The notes: a model not told the origin generated them from the sequence alone. DNA of 64,000 bases from Syntrophales bacterium (GCA_026416455.1 JAOAFE010000010.1:51927-115926); one strand, 5' to 3'; shown: positions 37,252 to 48,700, numbered from the stretch's first letter. Numbers and translations are program-made.

Positions 37252-38022
37252 TTACCTTGGTTCCATTTGTTCCAATACCCTCGCCGTCCTTAAATTTCGG
37301 CCCAGGAGGTGTCGAATAAAAGTGTCAACCAAAAGTCGGCCCTCCTTTAAAGATCGAAAGGTCAGTCTCATGCGCCCGATTTTATCTATGGGACAAGTGA
37401 TAGTAAATAGAAGAGCCTTTATCGTTCCACGATTCACCCTAATGGGAGAGGAATCGCGGGGGGAAATGCATTGATCACACTTTATTCCCCCAACCTCAGC
37501 CACAAAAAAGAAACTCTTTCCTTCCTCCACCCCTTTCTGACACGAAAGGCACCGATCGAGGGCAGGAGCATACCCTACGCAGGCTAACACCCTCATTTCG
37601 AAGCCGATGAGACTAGCTTCTTCGGCCCCCTTTTCATTCAGCATGGATAGGAAGCAGCTGAACGTATCAAACAGCTCCTCGTTCTTTTTTCTTTCAGGAG
37701 AAAATGTGTCTACCATTTCCCCAATTCTAGCTGCATACATCGTCTTCACAGGATCCCGCCTAAGTTCACTGAAATAGTCTATCGGCTCACAACGTTCCAG
37801 GAAAACAAGCTTTTCCGGGGTAGTTTGTATAAAAGACACGCGAGATAAACACCACGGCTCCAGAGTGCCGGGAAAGCGCCGGCGGCTGTTTCTTGCGCCT
37901 TTTGCCATTCCCGCTATCTTTCCAAAATGGCGGGTAAATAACCGAACAACTCGATCGTAATCTCCGTAGTCATACGTTCTTAGAACGATGGCCTCTGTCT
38001 CGTGATGGGTTTTAACCTGCAT
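37252..38022 (-). CDS. recO: DNA repair protein RecO
   Basis: A 256-residue protein with the N-terminal OB fold ETEAIVLRTYDYGDYDRVVRLFTR, a central helical domain and a four-cysteine zinc module CVGYAPALDRCLSC ... KCDQC. It loads RecA by helping RecF/RecR displace SSB at gapped DNA. It ends the pyr run, starting directly after the pyrC stop. A GC-rich hairpin (37230-37247, ACCGGC/GCCGGT) follows its stop without a T-run. Confidence 0.93.
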   Translation of the reverse strand: MQVKTHHETEAIVLRTYDYGDYDRVVRLFTRHFGKIAGMAKGARNSRRRFPGTLEPWCLSRVSFIQTTPEKLVFLERCEPIDYFSELRRDPVKTMYAARIGEMVDTFSPERKKNEELFDTFSCFLSMLNEKGAEEASLIGFEMRVLACVGYAPALDRCLSCQKGVEEGKSFFFVAEVGGIKCDQCISPRDSSPIRVNRGTIKALLFTITCPIDKIGRMRLTFRSLKEGRLLVDTFIRHLLGRNLRTARVLEQMEPR

Positions 38023-39309
38023 TTATTCCACATCTCGGAAGACAACTTTGCCGCCAACAATGGTTAGGTAGGGCTTACCTCGCAGTCTAAAACCATGGAA
38101 AGGACTGTTTTTCCCCTTGGACTTAAACTTCCTAGTATCTACCGTCCATTCGCGGTTGAGGTCGACTACGGTTATATCCGCCGGTGCTCCAACCTTGAGC
38201 GAACCCCCTTTGACCCCTAAAATCTTGGCCGGCTCAACACTCATCTTCCCAACGAGATCTCTTAAGGTGAGATAACCTTCGAAAACAAGGGCCAGGGAAA
38301 GGGCTAAAGACGTTTCTAGCCCCGATATTCCACAGGCGGCATATTCAAATTCTACCTCTTTGTCCGTAATCGCGTGCGGGGCATGATCCGAAGCAATGAC
38401 ATCAATGGTCCCATCCTTAAGCCCCTCTCGGATGGCCGCCACATCCTTTTCATCTCTCAACGGTGGGTTCACTTTAGCATTTACATCGAATTCGTACACA
38501 GAACGGTCCGATAAGGTAAAATAATGGGGCGCTGTCTCCGCCGTTACCTTCACTCCTCGGGCCTTTGCCTCTCTAACTATTTCCACCGACCTAGCCGTAC
38601 TTAAGTGTGCTATATGTATCGGTGCCCCTGTATACTCACCGATCATCACATCGCGGGCTACCATAATCTCCTCCGCGATGGACGGTATTCCCCGTAATCC
38701 CGTTTCTATGGAGGCAGGTCCTTCGTTAACGGTCCCACCCGCAGAGAGATTCAAATCTTCACAATGGGAGATAACCGTTAGACCAAGGGATGCCGCATAT
38801 TCTAACGCCCTCCTCATTAGGGCACTATCCATAACGGGACGACCATCATCGGATATTGCCACTGCTCCGGCTTCTTTCTGATCCCAAAATTCCACCAGAT
38901 TTTTCCCTTCCAGTCCCATGGACAAAGCAGAGATGGGATAGACCCGAACCAATCCCGCCTCTTCTGCTCGGCGGAGGATGAATTCAGTAATGGAGCGAGT
39001 ATCGTTGACAGGATTCGTATTGGCCATACAGGCAACGGCCGTAAAACCACCTGCGGCTGCCGCTGATGCCCCGGTGCGGATGGTCTCTTTATATTCATAG
39101 CCCGGCTCTCGCAGATGGGTGTGCATATCGATAAGACCAGGGAACACGACCATACCGGTTATGTCTATAACCTCAACAGAGGCCGGGTCGGCTTTCAACC
39201 CCTTTCCCAACTCTTCAATCTCCCCCTCGCCTATGAGGACATCCAGCACTTCCTCTATGTTCTGAACGGGATCAACAACCCTTCCACCCTTTAGCAGTAC
39301 TTTCATCAC
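38023..39309 (-). CDS. pyrC: Dihydroorotase
   Basis: A 428-residue type I dihydroorotase with the zinc motif DMHTHLREPGYEYKET, a bridging His region ISHCEDL, IHIAHLSTARS and the Asp site VIASDHAPHA. It closes carbamoyl-aspartate to dihydroorotate in pyrimidine synthesis. The start is MMKVLLKGG, 12 bases after the pyrB stop. The order pyrR-pyrB-pyrC-recO on one strand suggests a single operon. Confidence 0.95.
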   Translation of the reverse strand: MMKVLLKGGRVVDPVQNIEEVLDVLIGEGEIEELGKGLKADPASVEVIDITGMVVFPGLIDMHTHLREPGYEYKETIRTGASAAAAGGFTAVACMANTNPVNDTRSITEFILRRAEEAGLVRVYPISALSMGLEGKNLVEFWDQKEAGAVAISDDGRPVMDSALMRRALEYAASLGLTVISHCEDLNLSAGGTVNEGPASIETGLRGIPSIAEEIMVARDVMIGEYTGAPIHIAHLSTARSVEIVREAKARGVKVTAETAPHYFTLSDRSVYEFDVNAKVNPPLRDEKDVAAIREGLKDGTIDVIASDHAPHAITDKEVEFEYAACGISGLETSLALSLALVFEGYLTLRDLVGKMSVEPAKILGVKGGSLKVGAPADITVVDLNREWTVDTRKFKSKGKNSPFHGFRLRGKPYLTIVGGKVVFRDVE

Positions 39310-39321
39310 ATTTCCCTCTCC

Positions 39322-40838
<1,517 letters not shown>

Positions 40839-40925
40839 TTATAGGCTTAAAAAAAAGCCTTCCCACTGTTTCGGGAAGGCTCTAATCATCGTCCTCTTAT
40901 GAGGCAAATCGTGTCTCATGGGCAT
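40839..40925 (-). CDS. Putative 28-residue pyr leader peptide (pyrL-like)
   Basis: A short frame begins ATGCCC at 40925, behind GAGGATAT, and runs to TAA at 40839-40841. It begins MPMRHDLPHKR and ends in WEGFFLSL. It runs straight through the terminator stem, whose T-run encodes the Phe-Phe-Leu. A leader peptide that overlaps the pyr terminator, with a ribosome following RNA polymerase, is the E. coli pyrBI (pyrL) plan, and the RH-LP-K/R pattern at the start resembles that peptide. The predicted promoter would place the transcript start at about 40931, leaving almost no untranslated leader, which is a weak point of the model. Confidence 0.55.
   Translation of the reverse strand: MPMRHDLPHKRTMIRAFPKQWEGFFLSL
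40849..40881 (-). terminator. Attenuator terminator ahead of pyrR
   Basis: On the minus strand AGCCTTCCC pairs with GGGAAGGCT across an eight-base loop, followed by TTTTTTTT (40849-40856 plus flank). It lies between the pyrR promoter and ATG, so transcription must pass it to reach pyrRBC. This is a classic intrinsic terminator used as an attenuator. Confidence 0.92.
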
Positions 40926-40937
40926 ATATCCTCATCT

Positions 40938-40966
40938 TTTCTAAACGATTCCAAACAATCTGTCAA
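40938..40966 (-). promoter_or_regulatory. Candidate promoter of the pyrR operon
   Basis: TTGACA (40961-40966) and TAGAAA (40938-40943) on the minus strand are 17 bases apart. They start 14 bases after the lepB stop, so the pyr genes would have their own promoter as well as possible read-through. Confidence 0.6.
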
Positions 40967-40979
40967 GAAACGACCGACT

Positions 40980-41597
40980 TCAATGGATTAACTTTCCTAT
41001 CCGTCCCCAGCGGACTCCCATATTGTCCCTATCCCAAGACCAATAAATGATGAAAGCTTTTCCTAGGACGTCCCTCAAATCGACGTACCCCCAGAAACGG
41101 CTATCGTAACTTTGATCCCGGTTATCTCCCATGACAAAAATTTTACCCGGCGGTACCGTGACGGGACCAAAGTTGTCTCTCGGCTGTACGGAAGAAGGGA
41201 TAACTATGTTGTCCACATAGACACCATAATCATCAGTATAAGGCTTCCCATTCAGGAAAATTTTCTTATTACGAATCTCCACCGTATCCCCCGCGATGGC
41301 GATGACTCGCTTTATGAAATCCTTCGATCTATCCTCAGGATAGATAAAGACCACGACGTCCCCTCTTTTAGGCTCCGTCACAGGAATGATGGTTTTCCTT
41401 ATAAAAGGAATTTTAATCCCGTATATAAACTTGTTTACCAGCAAGTGATCTCCTACGAGCAGCGTTGGCTTCATAGATCCGGAGGGAATTTTGAATGCCT
41501 GAACGATGAAGGTTCTTACGAAAAGGGCAATCAAGATGGCGATGATTATCGCCTCCGCATATTCCTGGACCTTGGATTTCTTCTTTTCTACGTCCAT
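40980..41597 (-). CDS. lepB: Signal peptidase I
   Basis: A 205-residue membrane protease with one N-terminal membrane helix (about residues 13-30), the nucleophile Ser in KIPSGSMKPTLLVGD, and the general-base Lys in DFIKRVIAIAGD. The substrate-box GDNRDQSYDSRFWG is intact. It cleaves signal peptides of exported proteins on the outer face of the inner membrane. It follows the DUF456 gene by 9 bases. Confidence 0.95.
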   Translation of the reverse strand: MDVEKKKSKVQEYAEAIIIAILIALFVRTFIVQAFKIPSGSMKPTLLVGDHLLVNKFIYGIKIPFIRKTIIPVTEPKRGDVVVFIYPEDRSKDFIKRVIAIAGDTVEIRNKKIFLNGKPYTDDYGVYVDNIVIPSSVQPRDNFGPVTVPPGKIFVMGDNRDQSYDSRFWGYVDLRDVLGKAFIIYWSWDRDNMGVRWGRIGKLIH

Positions 41598-41606
41598 CTC
41601 CCTTCC

Positions 41607-42119
41607 TTACGAATAAACGTGGATCAAAGTAATCGATATCATATAAACACCGATCAGTCCTTTTATGGCGGTGGAACCCAACCTCTTAAAAATAGACAAA
41701 CTACTGGCGCGAAACGCGGGTTTCAGTTTTATCTGTCTTATCAATTCGGCCGCAGCTACACCTCCAAAACCACCTAAAAAGAACCCAAGAAGAGTCCCAA
41801 GTCCCATAAGAAAAGGAGTAAAAAGTGTCATACCTAAAATTGAGCCGATCAAGGCGGCCAGGAAGTTATGGATAGACAAACCCAAGTAAAAACTGGTCGT
41901 AACTCCGACGGAAAAATCGATTATCTCCGCTACTACGGCCAAGACAAATAGTAGAATGAGGGTATGCACGCCCAAAACCGCGAACTCTGTAAAGAGGGCA
42001 TAAACCAAGACGATGAGGAAAATGATTGCCACACCCGGAAGTCCGAAAATAGTGAGAAAAAGGCAGCCGAAGAGAGCAATAATAAAAATCCCAGCCAACA
42101 CCATTTCCAGGGAAGTCAT
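41607..42119 (-). CDS. DUF456-family integral membrane protein
   Basis: The longer frame starts inside secF at 42269; ATG 42119 with GAGGTA ahead gives a 170-residue protein whose first residue starts the membrane region, so it is preferred. It has about five hydrophobic segments with glycine-rich turns (GLPGVAIIFLIVLVYALF; FLMGLGTLLGFFLGGFGG), the pattern of DUF456. The function is unknown. It lies between secF and lepB, which suggests an envelope role but proves nothing. Confidence 0.8.
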   Translation of the reverse strand: MTSLEMVLAGIFIIALFGCLFLTIFGLPGVAIIFLIVLVYALFTEFAVLGVHTLILLFVLAVVAEIIDFSVGVTTSFYLGLSIHNFLAALIGSILGMTLFTPFLMGLGTLLGFFLGGFGGVAAAELIRQIKLKPAFRASSLSIFKRLGSTAIKGLIGVYMISITLIHVYS

Positions 42120-42126
42120 TAAAAGA

Positions 42127-43032
42127 TTACCTCTTGCGTCTTGAGGTACGAAATCTTTCGAAAGCAAGAACCACCGGACTTGCAATAAAGACGGAAGAGT
42201 AAGTGCCAAAGACAACACCGGCGAGCAGAACGAAGGCAAAATCCCGAATAACGGCTCCACCAAAGGCATACAGAATAGCGCAGACCAAAGCCGTGGTGAA
42301 GGAGGTAAGAATGGTTCGGCTTAAGGTCTGGTTGATGGAAGCGTTCATAACAGTTGCGAGATCCTTCCGACCTTCTTTGCGAACGTTTTCTCTGATGCGA
42401 TCGAAGACCACGATAGAATCGTGGATGGAATAGCCGATCACCGTAAGGAGAGCGGCGACGATGGGGAGGGTAAATTCTTTACCCAGAAAAGTAAAAATAC
42501 CCAAGACGACAATAACGTCATGGATCACCCCCACAATCCCACCTACGGCATAACGAAACTCGAACCGGATGGCCACGTAGATAAGCATCCCAATCCAGGA
42601 AAAAAGGACCGCAAGAATCGCCTTTCTGGTAAGGTCTTTTCCTACCTTCGGTCCAACAACTTCAACCCTTTGGATTTCAAATATTTTTTTCTTTTGATAT
42701 TTGTTGGACAGTACCTCTTCTATCCGGGTTGAAATTCCCTTCAAATCGGAGCTTGATTCCGCCGTCCTTACTACCACCTCATCCTTTCCAAAGGGTTGGA
42801 TGATGGCATCCTTTACTCCTACTTCCACCAAGGTTTTCCTCAAATCATCCGTTGGAATAGGCTCGAAAAACTTGATCTGGATCAAAGTTCCTCCAGCAAA
42901 GTCAATGCCCAGAGTGAACCCTTTCCACAGGAACGTTATAACACAGAGAATTGTTAGTACGACAGAAAAGACCACGCACCATTTCATCTTGCTGACAAAA
43001 TCTATGTTTATACCCGGTTTAATGAACTCCAT
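42127..43032 (-). CDS. secF: Protein translocase subunit SecF
   Basis: A 301-residue membrane protein with an N-terminal helix, a periplasmic domain (DFAGGTLIQIKF) and five C-terminal helices containing GYSIHDSIVVFDRIREN, the conserved SecF motif. It pairs with SecD to use the proton motive force to finish protein export. It is 18 bases after secD. Confidence 0.96.
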   Translation of the reverse strand: MEFIKPGINIDFVSKMKWCVVFSVVLTILCVITFLWKGFTLGIDFAGGTLIQIKFFEPIPTDDLRKTLVEVGVKDAIIQPFGKDEVVVRTAESSSDLKGISTRIEEVLSNKYQKKKIFEIQRVEVVGPKVGKDLTRKAILAVLFSWIGMLIYVAIRFEFRYAVGGIVGVIHDVIVVLGIFTFLGKEFTLPIVAALLTVIGYSIHDSIVVFDRIRENVRKEGRKDLATVMNASINQTLSRTILTSFTTALVCAILYAFGGAVIRDFAFVLLAGVVFGTYSSVFIASPVVLAFERFRTSRRKR

Positions 43033-43050
43033 CTTCCTGTGCCTCCTGAA

Positions 43051-44652
43051 TTAGACGCTAATGACCTTTACTCTTCTCTGCCACACGAAATAATCAAATA
43101 TGATGCGGGTCACGAAGACGGCCGTAAATAAGCTAGCGATAATACCCACACTCAAGGTCACGGCAAACCCTTTAACCGGTCCCGTACCAAAGCCGAAGAG
43201 AAAAAGGGCAGCGATTAGAGAATTTACATTCGTATCCAATATGGCGAAAAATGCCTTCGCGTAGCCCGTCTCTACAACGGAGCGAGGAGCTTTTCCACTT
43301 CTCATCTCTTCTCGCATACGTTCGAAGATAAGAACGTTGGCGTCAACCGACATACCGATAATAAGAACTATACCCGCAATGCCCGGGAGGGTAAGAGTAG
43401 CTCGGAAAGCCGCCAAGAAAGCGAGAATTATGATCATGTTGAAGAATAGGGCCAAGGTGGCAACAAGACCCGAAAGTTTATAATAAACGATCATAAAGAG
43501 GGCAATGGCCACCAGTCCGATGATTGCTGCCCACGTTCCTTTATCGATAGAGTCTTGTCCTAGGGAAGGACCTACCGTTCTCTCTTCCAAGATCGTGACC
43601 GGCGCCGGCAGAGAACCTGCCCTCAACACGATAGCCAAGTCTTTTGCCTCCTCCATAGTAAAAGACCCTGTTATCTGGGCATTGCCGCCGGCAATTCGTT
43701 CTTGGATCACCGGTGCAGAGTAAACAACCCCATCTAAGACTATGGCTAACCGCTTTTTTACATTCTCGGCCGTAATTCTCTCAAATTCCTGTGCTCCTTG
43801 CGAATTGAATTTAATGGACACATAGGGTTCTCCAAACCGATCACTGATTGCCACCTTAGCACTCTCTAAGGCACTACCCGTGAGCACGGCCCGGCTTTTG
43901 AGAAGTATGGGCACGGATGTTCGGCGCCCCGATTCTTTATCTAAGCGACTTTCATAGGCAATATAAGATCCTTCCGGAACTTTCCCTCTTAGGGCCTCTT
44001 CCAACGAATGTTCTTCATCTACGAGCTTGAATTCTAAGAGAGCCGTCTTCCCAATTAGATTTTTTGCCCGAGCCGTATCTTTGATCCCTGGTAGTTGAAC
44101 TACTATCCGATCCTTCCCCTCTGGGATTATCTCCGGCTCCGTTACCCCGAATTGGTCTACCCGGTTTCTGATTGTTTCCAAGCTTTGCTCAACGGCATGT
44201 TTTTTTAGCTCTTGTGCCCGCTTTTCCTTCATTTTCAGGACCATCACGTCACGGCCTTCTCTGGTTTCCGTCGAGGCGATTTCCAGGTCTGGAAAATTGT
44301 CACGTACCACCTTCTCGCCCGCCGTTCGGGAGGATACATCAGGGAATTCTAGGGCAATGGTATGGGGGGCAGCCTTGGTCAAAAATCGAAATCTCACCCG
44401 GTTTTCCATAAGAGATTCTTTCAGATTCTCCGCCATCCTCTGGATACTTGCCTCCAATGCTTTCGCCGTATCTACCTCCAAAACGAGATGGGTCCCACCC
44501 TGGAGATCAAGACCTAAAGGGATTTTCTCAGTTGGCAAATACGTTTTCCAAAAATCCGGCAGATCAGGTACGAGGGAGGGTATCAGGAAAAATACAGAAG
44601 CCAGAAGCACAATAGCGGCGATGGTCGACCTAAGAATCAAGCTCTTTTTCAT
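43051..44652 (-). CDS. secD: Protein translocase subunit SecD
   Basis: A 533-residue protein with an N-terminal membrane helix, the large periplasmic P1 region opening LGLDLQGGTHLVLEVD, and a C-terminal six-helix domain containing LIIGMSVDANVLIFERMREE. It works with SecF in the Sec pathway. It lies 15 bases after yajC. The order yajC-secD-secF is the classic one. Confidence 0.96.
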   Translation of the reverse strand: MKKSLILRSTIAAIVLLASVFFLIPSLVPDLPDFWKTYLPTEKIPLGLDLQGGTHLVLEVDTAKALEASIQRMAENLKESLMENRVRFRFLTKAAPHTIALEFPDVSSRTAGEKVVRDNFPDLEIASTETREGRDVMVLKMKEKRAQELKKHAVEQSLETIRNRVDQFGVTEPEIIPEGKDRIVVQLPGIKDTARAKNLIGKTALLEFKLVDEEHSLEEALRGKVPEGSYIAYESRLDKESGRRTSVPILLKSRAVLTGSALESAKVAISDRFGEPYVSIKFNSQGAQEFERITAENVKKRLAIVLDGVVYSAPVIQERIAGGNAQITGSFTMEEAKDLAIVLRAGSLPAPVTILEERTVGPSLGQDSIDKGTWAAIIGLVAIALFMIVYYKLSGLVATLALFFNMIIILAFLAAFRATLTLPGIAGIVLIIGMSVDANVLIFERMREEMRSGKAPRSVVETGYAKAFFAILDTNVNSLIAALFLFGFGTGPVKGFAVTLSVGIIASLFTAVFVTRIIFDYFVWQRRVKVISV

Positions 44653-44667
44653 GTATATAATCCCCTT

Positions 44668-44997
44668 TTACGAGTTTTGTTCTTTTCCCGCCTTCTGAAT
44701 CACTCCACTGATAAAGTTCCTCCCCACTTTGACCCTCACTTTATCAGCAATCTCCAAGGTAACAACCGTGTCGGTCAAGGCCACCACCTTACCATGCAGG
44801 CCGCCTTGGGTTATAACTATATCTCCGTGGGCTAAATTGGCCAACATCTCTTTCAGTTCCTTTTGCTTTTGCTGTTGGGGACGAATAATAAGAAAATAGA
44901 AGATGGCAAAGAGGATAACCATTACAATAAGAAAACCGAAATCACCCTGCCCTCCTGCCCCGCCACCGGCATTGCCCATAGCGTAAGCTAAATTCAT
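44668..44997 (-). CDS. yajC: Preprotein translocase subunit YajC
   Basis: A 109-residue protein with one membrane helix ([20 protein letters not shown]) followed by [19 protein letters not shown] and [14 protein letters not shown], the typical YajC sequence. It binds SecDF. Its start overlaps the tgt stop by 4 bases. Confidence 0.94.
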   Translation of the reverse strand: MNLAYAMGNAGGGAGGQGDFGFLIVMVILFAIFYFLIIRPQQQKQKELKEMLANLAHGDIVITQGGLHGKVVALTDTVVTLEIADKVRVKVGRNFISGVIQKAGKEQNS

Positions 44998-46136
44998 GTT
45001 TCTTGTCTCCTTTCATCCATACTTTCTTTTCCGTATTGCGAAAAAAAATCCTTACTGAATTCTCTAAATGTTCCTGTTTCTATCGCCTCCCTTATCATTT
45101 CCATGAGGCGAACATAAAACCGCAGATTGTGCACCGTATTCAACGTCATGGCGAGTATCTCTTTGGCCATAAATAAATGCCTTAAGTAAGCCCGACTAAA
45201 ATGCCTGCACGTATAGCAATCACAGGTTTCATCAACAGGTCGGGAATCGTCACGATAACGGGCGTGCTTTATAACAAGCTTTCCTCTTTTTGTAAATAAC
45301 AATCCATTACGCGCACATCTAGTTGGTATGACGCAATCGAACATGTCTATCCCCATAGCGACACAGGCAACCAAGTCCTCCGGTTTGCCTACCCCCATAA
45401 GGTATCGAGGTCGGTCAGAAGGAAGCAGCGGGGCTGTTTCGTTAATCACCTCGTACATAAGTTCTTTCGGCTCACCGACGCTCAAACCGCCCAGGGCGTA
45501 GCCGTCGAAACCTACTTCTACCAGATCCTCAACGCCCTTTTTCCTCAAATCCTTATACATGCCACCCTGAACGATACCAAAGAGGGCACCTGTTGCTCCG
45601 TCGTGCGCCTTTTTACACCTTTTCGCCCATCGAATTGTCTTCTCTAAGGAAGCCTCAACCTTCCGACGCTCCAGGGGGTAGGGAATGCATTCATCTAGGA
45701 CCATCATAATATCCGACCCCAGGGCCATTTGGACTTCTATGGCCTTTTCCGGGGAAAGAAAATGGCTCGATCCATCTATATGGGAGCGAAAATAGACCCC
45801 TTCTTCTTTTACCGATCTTAGGTCTCCCAAACTGTAAATCTGAAACCCGCCGCTATCCGTCAGGATAGGACGAGTCCAGTTCATGAACTTATGGAGCCCA
45901 CCTAAACTATTTATAAGGCCGTGGCCTGGGCGCAGGTATAAATGATACGTATTGGAAAGGATTATTTCCGCCCCTAAGTCGACGAGCATCTCTGGGATTA
46001 ACGCTTTTACGGTCCCATGGGTACCAACGGGCATAAACGTAGGTGTCTGAATGTCTCCCCGGCGGGTCTGTATTTTTCCCCGGCGTGCTTCAGTCTCTCT
46101 ATCATACGCCATCAAGGTAAAGGAAAAAGTGTTCAT
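44994..46136 (-). CDS. tgt: Queuine tRNA-ribosyltransferase
   Basis: A 380-residue TIM-barrel enzyme with the catalytic Asp region [12 protein letters not shown], a second Asp in [12 protein letters not shown], and a zinc site CDCYTCRHF with a downstream His. It swaps guanine-34 for preQ1 in tRNAs with GUN anticodons. ATG 46136 is used because it overlaps the queA stop by one base (TGATG), although the frame is open to 46157. It is directly followed by yajC-secDF. Confidence 0.95.
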   Translation of the reverse strand: MNTFSFTLMAYDRETEARRGKIQTRRGDIQTPTFMPVGTHGTVKALIPEMLVDLGAEIILSNTYHLYLRPGHGLINSLGGLHKFMNWTRPILTDSGGFQIYSLGDLRSVKEEGVYFRSHIDGSSHFLSPEKAIEVQMALGSDIMMVLDECIPYPLERRKVEASLEKTIRWAKRCKKAHDGATGALFGIVQGGMYKDLRKKGVEDLVEVGFDGYALGGLSVGEPKELMYEVINETAPLLPSDRPRYLMGVGKPEDLVACVAMGIDMFDCVIPTRCARNGLLFTKRGKLVIKHARYRDDSRPVDETCDCYTCRHFSRAYLRHLFMAKEILAMTLNTVHNLRFYVRLMEMIREAIETGTFREFSKDFFSQYGKESMDERRQET

Positions 46137-47164
46137 CACGGCAGTAAAAGTGTGCAATCTCCGTAGCTGTAAAAACGGTAGCCCTGCTCTACTGCTAGGC
46201 GATAAGCCGTTAAGAGCAACTCCTTTCCCGTAAATGCAGCCGCCATGAGGATAAGGGTCGAGCGGGGAAGATGAAAATTCGTGAGCATGGCATCTACCCT
46301 TTTGAATCGATAGCCAGGATAGATGAATAAATCCGTCATTCCCGTTTGAGCCCTTACTACTCCCCTTTCATCCGCAACAGATTCCAAAACGCGGGCCGAA
46401 GTAGTCCCAATGGCGATTACTCTTTTAGCCTTATTTATTTCTTCTGCTGCCTCTTCACTGATCGAGTACCATTCCTCCTCCATGTGATGTCTCTCCACCT
46501 CTTCCGTTTCAACGGGGCGGAATGTACCATAGCCCACATGGAGGGTAACTCGAACTATTTTCCCTCCCCGAGCCTCGATCTTCTCCAAAATGCGGGGTGA
46601 AAAGTGAAAGCCTGCTGTTGGAGCCGCCACTGAGCCGGGATGGGAGGCGAAGATGGTTTGGTAACGTTCTCGGTCCGCAGGAGTATCTTTTCTTTTAATG
46701 TATGGTGGTAAGGGAACCTCGCCATGAGTTTGAAGAAAGTCTTCAAAGGAGCCCTCTACTAAAAAAGATAGACGCCATTTCTTGCCCTCCAAACGCTCCA
46801 ATACTTTGGCTACTGCCCCGGCCCCTAATTTGATAACCGTTCCTTCCTTGACGCGGCTTCCCGGTTTCACGAGGGCATCCCACACGGTAGTTAACCTCGT
46901 CTCGCCTATCTTTCTAAGTAGAAGGAGTTCCACTTTTCCTCCCGACTCCTTCCAGCCATGTATTCGCGCCGGAATTACTCGGGAGTCGTTCACAACGAGG
47001 ACATCGCCGGGAAAAATGAAGTTGTCAATCTCACTGAAAAGATGATGGGAGATTGATTTTTCCGCCTTCTTGATGACCATCATCCTCGATGCATCCCGCG
47101 TCTCTAGGGGATATTGGGCGATGGCCGAACGAGGCAAGAAATAATCGAATTCTGAAATTTTCAT
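46136..47164 (-). CDS. queA: S-adenosylmethionine:tRNA ribosyltransferase-isomerase
   Basis: A 342-residue protein beginning [19 protein letters not shown], with [28 protein letters not shown] and [16 protein letters not shown], all QueA motifs. It transfers ribose from SAM to preQ1 in tRNA to make epoxyqueuosine. It overlaps tgt and the small membrane gene at 47161 at its two ends, so it is part of a tightly packed operon. Confidence 0.96.
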   Translation of the reverse strand: MKISEFDYFLPRSAIAQYPLETRDASRMMVIKKAEKSISHHLFSEIDNFIFPGDVLVVNDSRVIPARIHGWKESGGKVELLLLRKIGETRLTTVWDALVKPGSRVKEGTVIKLGAGAVAKVLERLEGKKWRLSFLVEGSFEDFLQTHGEVPLPPYIKRKDTPADRERYQTIFASHPGSVAAPTAGFHFSPRILEKIEARGGKIVRVTLHVGYGTFRPVETEEVERHHMEEEWYSISEEAAEEINKAKRVIAIGTTSARVLESVADERGVVRAQTGMTDLFIYPGYRFKRVDAMLTNFHLPRSTLILMAAAFTGKELLLTAYRLAVEQGYRFYSYGDCTLLLP

Positions 47165-47349
47165 TCCGTCCTTCCCAGGTAAACAAGGAACAGACCCAAA
47201 AGTATAGAGATAAAGCCCATAATTCTTAAGTTTCTGGCGGGCATATCAGCCATTCGCAAGAGAAATGTCTTGATCCTCTCAGGAAAGGCAAAGTAAGGAA
47301 TCCCCTCCAGCACAAATACCATGCCTATGACACAGAGAAAGTACTTCAT
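47161..47349 (-). CDS. DUF2065-family small membrane protein
   Basis: A 62-residue protein with two hydrophobic segments (FLCVIGMVFVLEGIPYFAF and NLRIMGFISILLGLFLVYL) separated by a basic loop. This is the pattern of the DUF2065 family. Its stop overlaps the queA start by 4 bases. The function is unknown. A Shine-Dalgarno-like AAGGGATGG lies ahead of the ATG. Confidence 0.8.
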   Translation of the reverse strand: MKYFLCVIGMVFVLEGIPYFAFPERIKTFLLRMADMPARNLRIMGFISILLGLFLVYLGRTE

Positions 47350-47386
47350 TTTTCCATCCCTTAATTGATTTCCGTCTCAGGAATGT

Positions 47387-48700
47387 TTACTTAACCAGGA
47401 ACACATCTTTCTCCCGGTCTTGAAAGTAGACATAATTATATTTAAATTTAGGCGTGGATTCAAAAATATATTCTCCTTCGGCCCGGCAGGCAGCGCAGCT
47501 GCGCCCAGGCACGCAGATGGCATATATATGGTAACCCGTATCAGCCCTCGACTCTATTAACACCAGCCCCCCGCAGCTGTCGCATACCCTTACCGATTCT
47601 TCTTGAAACTCAACAATCCCATCCGTATCATAGTAAATACGCTTACGCCGCTTAATATAACCATTTACTATTCTCCCCACATCTTTAATATTCTTCCTGT
47701 CTTGCCACTTTCTGTAGATGGCTTCCGCTAAGGTCTCGATGTAGGCGGTGATTTCCGCCGACTGACGCAACGCCTCCGGGTCGTAATCCGGTTCTCTTAT
47801 GTCCGAATAGTCAAAACCGGCCATGGCCAGAATGATGCCCACATTTACATAAGGTAGGGCATGTTCGATAGAATATCCTCCCTCCAAAACGGCAATATCG
47901 GGGCACAGCTTGTCATTCAAAAGGGCATAACCATGGGCGCTGAAGCGCATATTGGTGATGGGGTCTGTATAATGATTGTCCTGCCCCGCGGAATTAATAA
48001 TAAGGTCCGGCTGGAATTCGTCAAGAATGGGAAGTACTACATGATCCAGTACGTAGAGGAAACCTTCGTCCGAGGTACGAGGGGGAAGGGGAATGTTGAT
48101 CGTTGTTCCCAAGGCGTTAGGTCCTCCAAACTCATCGACAAATCCGGAGCCGGGATAAAGAGTGCGCCCGTCCTGATGCATGGATATAAAGAGGGTATCG
48201 GGGTCATGCCAGTATATATCCTGCGTCCCATCTCCATGATGGCAATCCGTATCCACGATGGCTATCCTTTTATGACCATAGTGGCGACGTATATATTCTA
48301 TCATGATGGCCTCGATGTTAATATTGCAGAAACCCCTCGCCCCGTGCACAACCCGCATAGCATGATGACCGGGGGGTCTAACGAGAGCAAAGGCATTATC
48401 GACTTCACCCGATAGTACCTTTTCTGCCGCTGTGATGGCGCCACCAGCGGAAATCATATGCGATTCCGTCACGACACTGCTTACATCGGGCACACAGATG
48501 TGCACTCTTTTTACGTCCTCTTCCTTGGCGATCTTGGGCTTAAACTCCACTATATTATCAAAATCCAAGAGACCTTCTTCAAAGACCTGGTCTTGCGTAT
48601 AAAGAAGCCTTTCCTCCCTCTCTGGATGATCAGGGGCAATCGCCCAATCAAAAGCGGGGAAAAAGACCAAACCTGTTTTCCGCATCTTATCCTTCTTCAT
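47387..48700 (-). CDS. Histone deacetylase-family (acetoin utilisation-like) hydrolase with zinc-ribbon tail
   Basis: A 437-residue protein. Residues about 1-330 form the arginase/deacetylase fold with VRPPGHHAM, DTDCHHGDGTQDIY (His pair, Asp and the catalytic site) and NSAGQDNHYTDP. The C-terminal 80 residues add a cysteine-rich module: CDSCGGL, then CVPGRSCAAC. Bacterial members deacetylate small acetylated amines or acetyl-lysine. The C-terminal zinc-ribbon-like piece is unusual. It overlaps the hydantoinase-type gene upstream by 4 bases, so the two are translationally coupled. Confidence 0.85.
   Translation of the reverse strand: MKKDKMRKTGLVFFPAFDWAIAPDHPEREERLLYTQDQVFEEGLLDFDNIVEFKPKIAKEEDVKRVHICVPDVSSVVTESHMISAGGAITAAEKVLSGEVDNAFALVRPPGHHAMRVVHGARGFCNINIEAIMIEYIRRHYGHKRIAIVDTDCHHGDGTQDIYWHDPDTLFISMHQDGRTLYPGSGFVDEFGGPNALGTTINIPLPPRTSDEGFLYVLDHVVLPILDEFQPDLIINSAGQDNHYTDPITNMRFSAHGYALLNDKLCPDIAVLEGGYSIEHALPYVNVGIILAMAGFDYSDIREPDYDPEALRQSAEITAYIETLAEAIYRKWQDRKNIKDVGRIVNGYIKRRKRIYYDTDGIVEFQEESVRVCDSCGGLVLIESRADTGYHIYAICVPGRSCAACRAEGEYIFESTPKFKYNYVYFQDREKDVFLVK

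Noticed and set aside
41112..41777. A 221-codon frame opposite lepB and the DUF456 gene
   Set aside because: It covers the antisense of two genes with clear family motifs and shows none itself.
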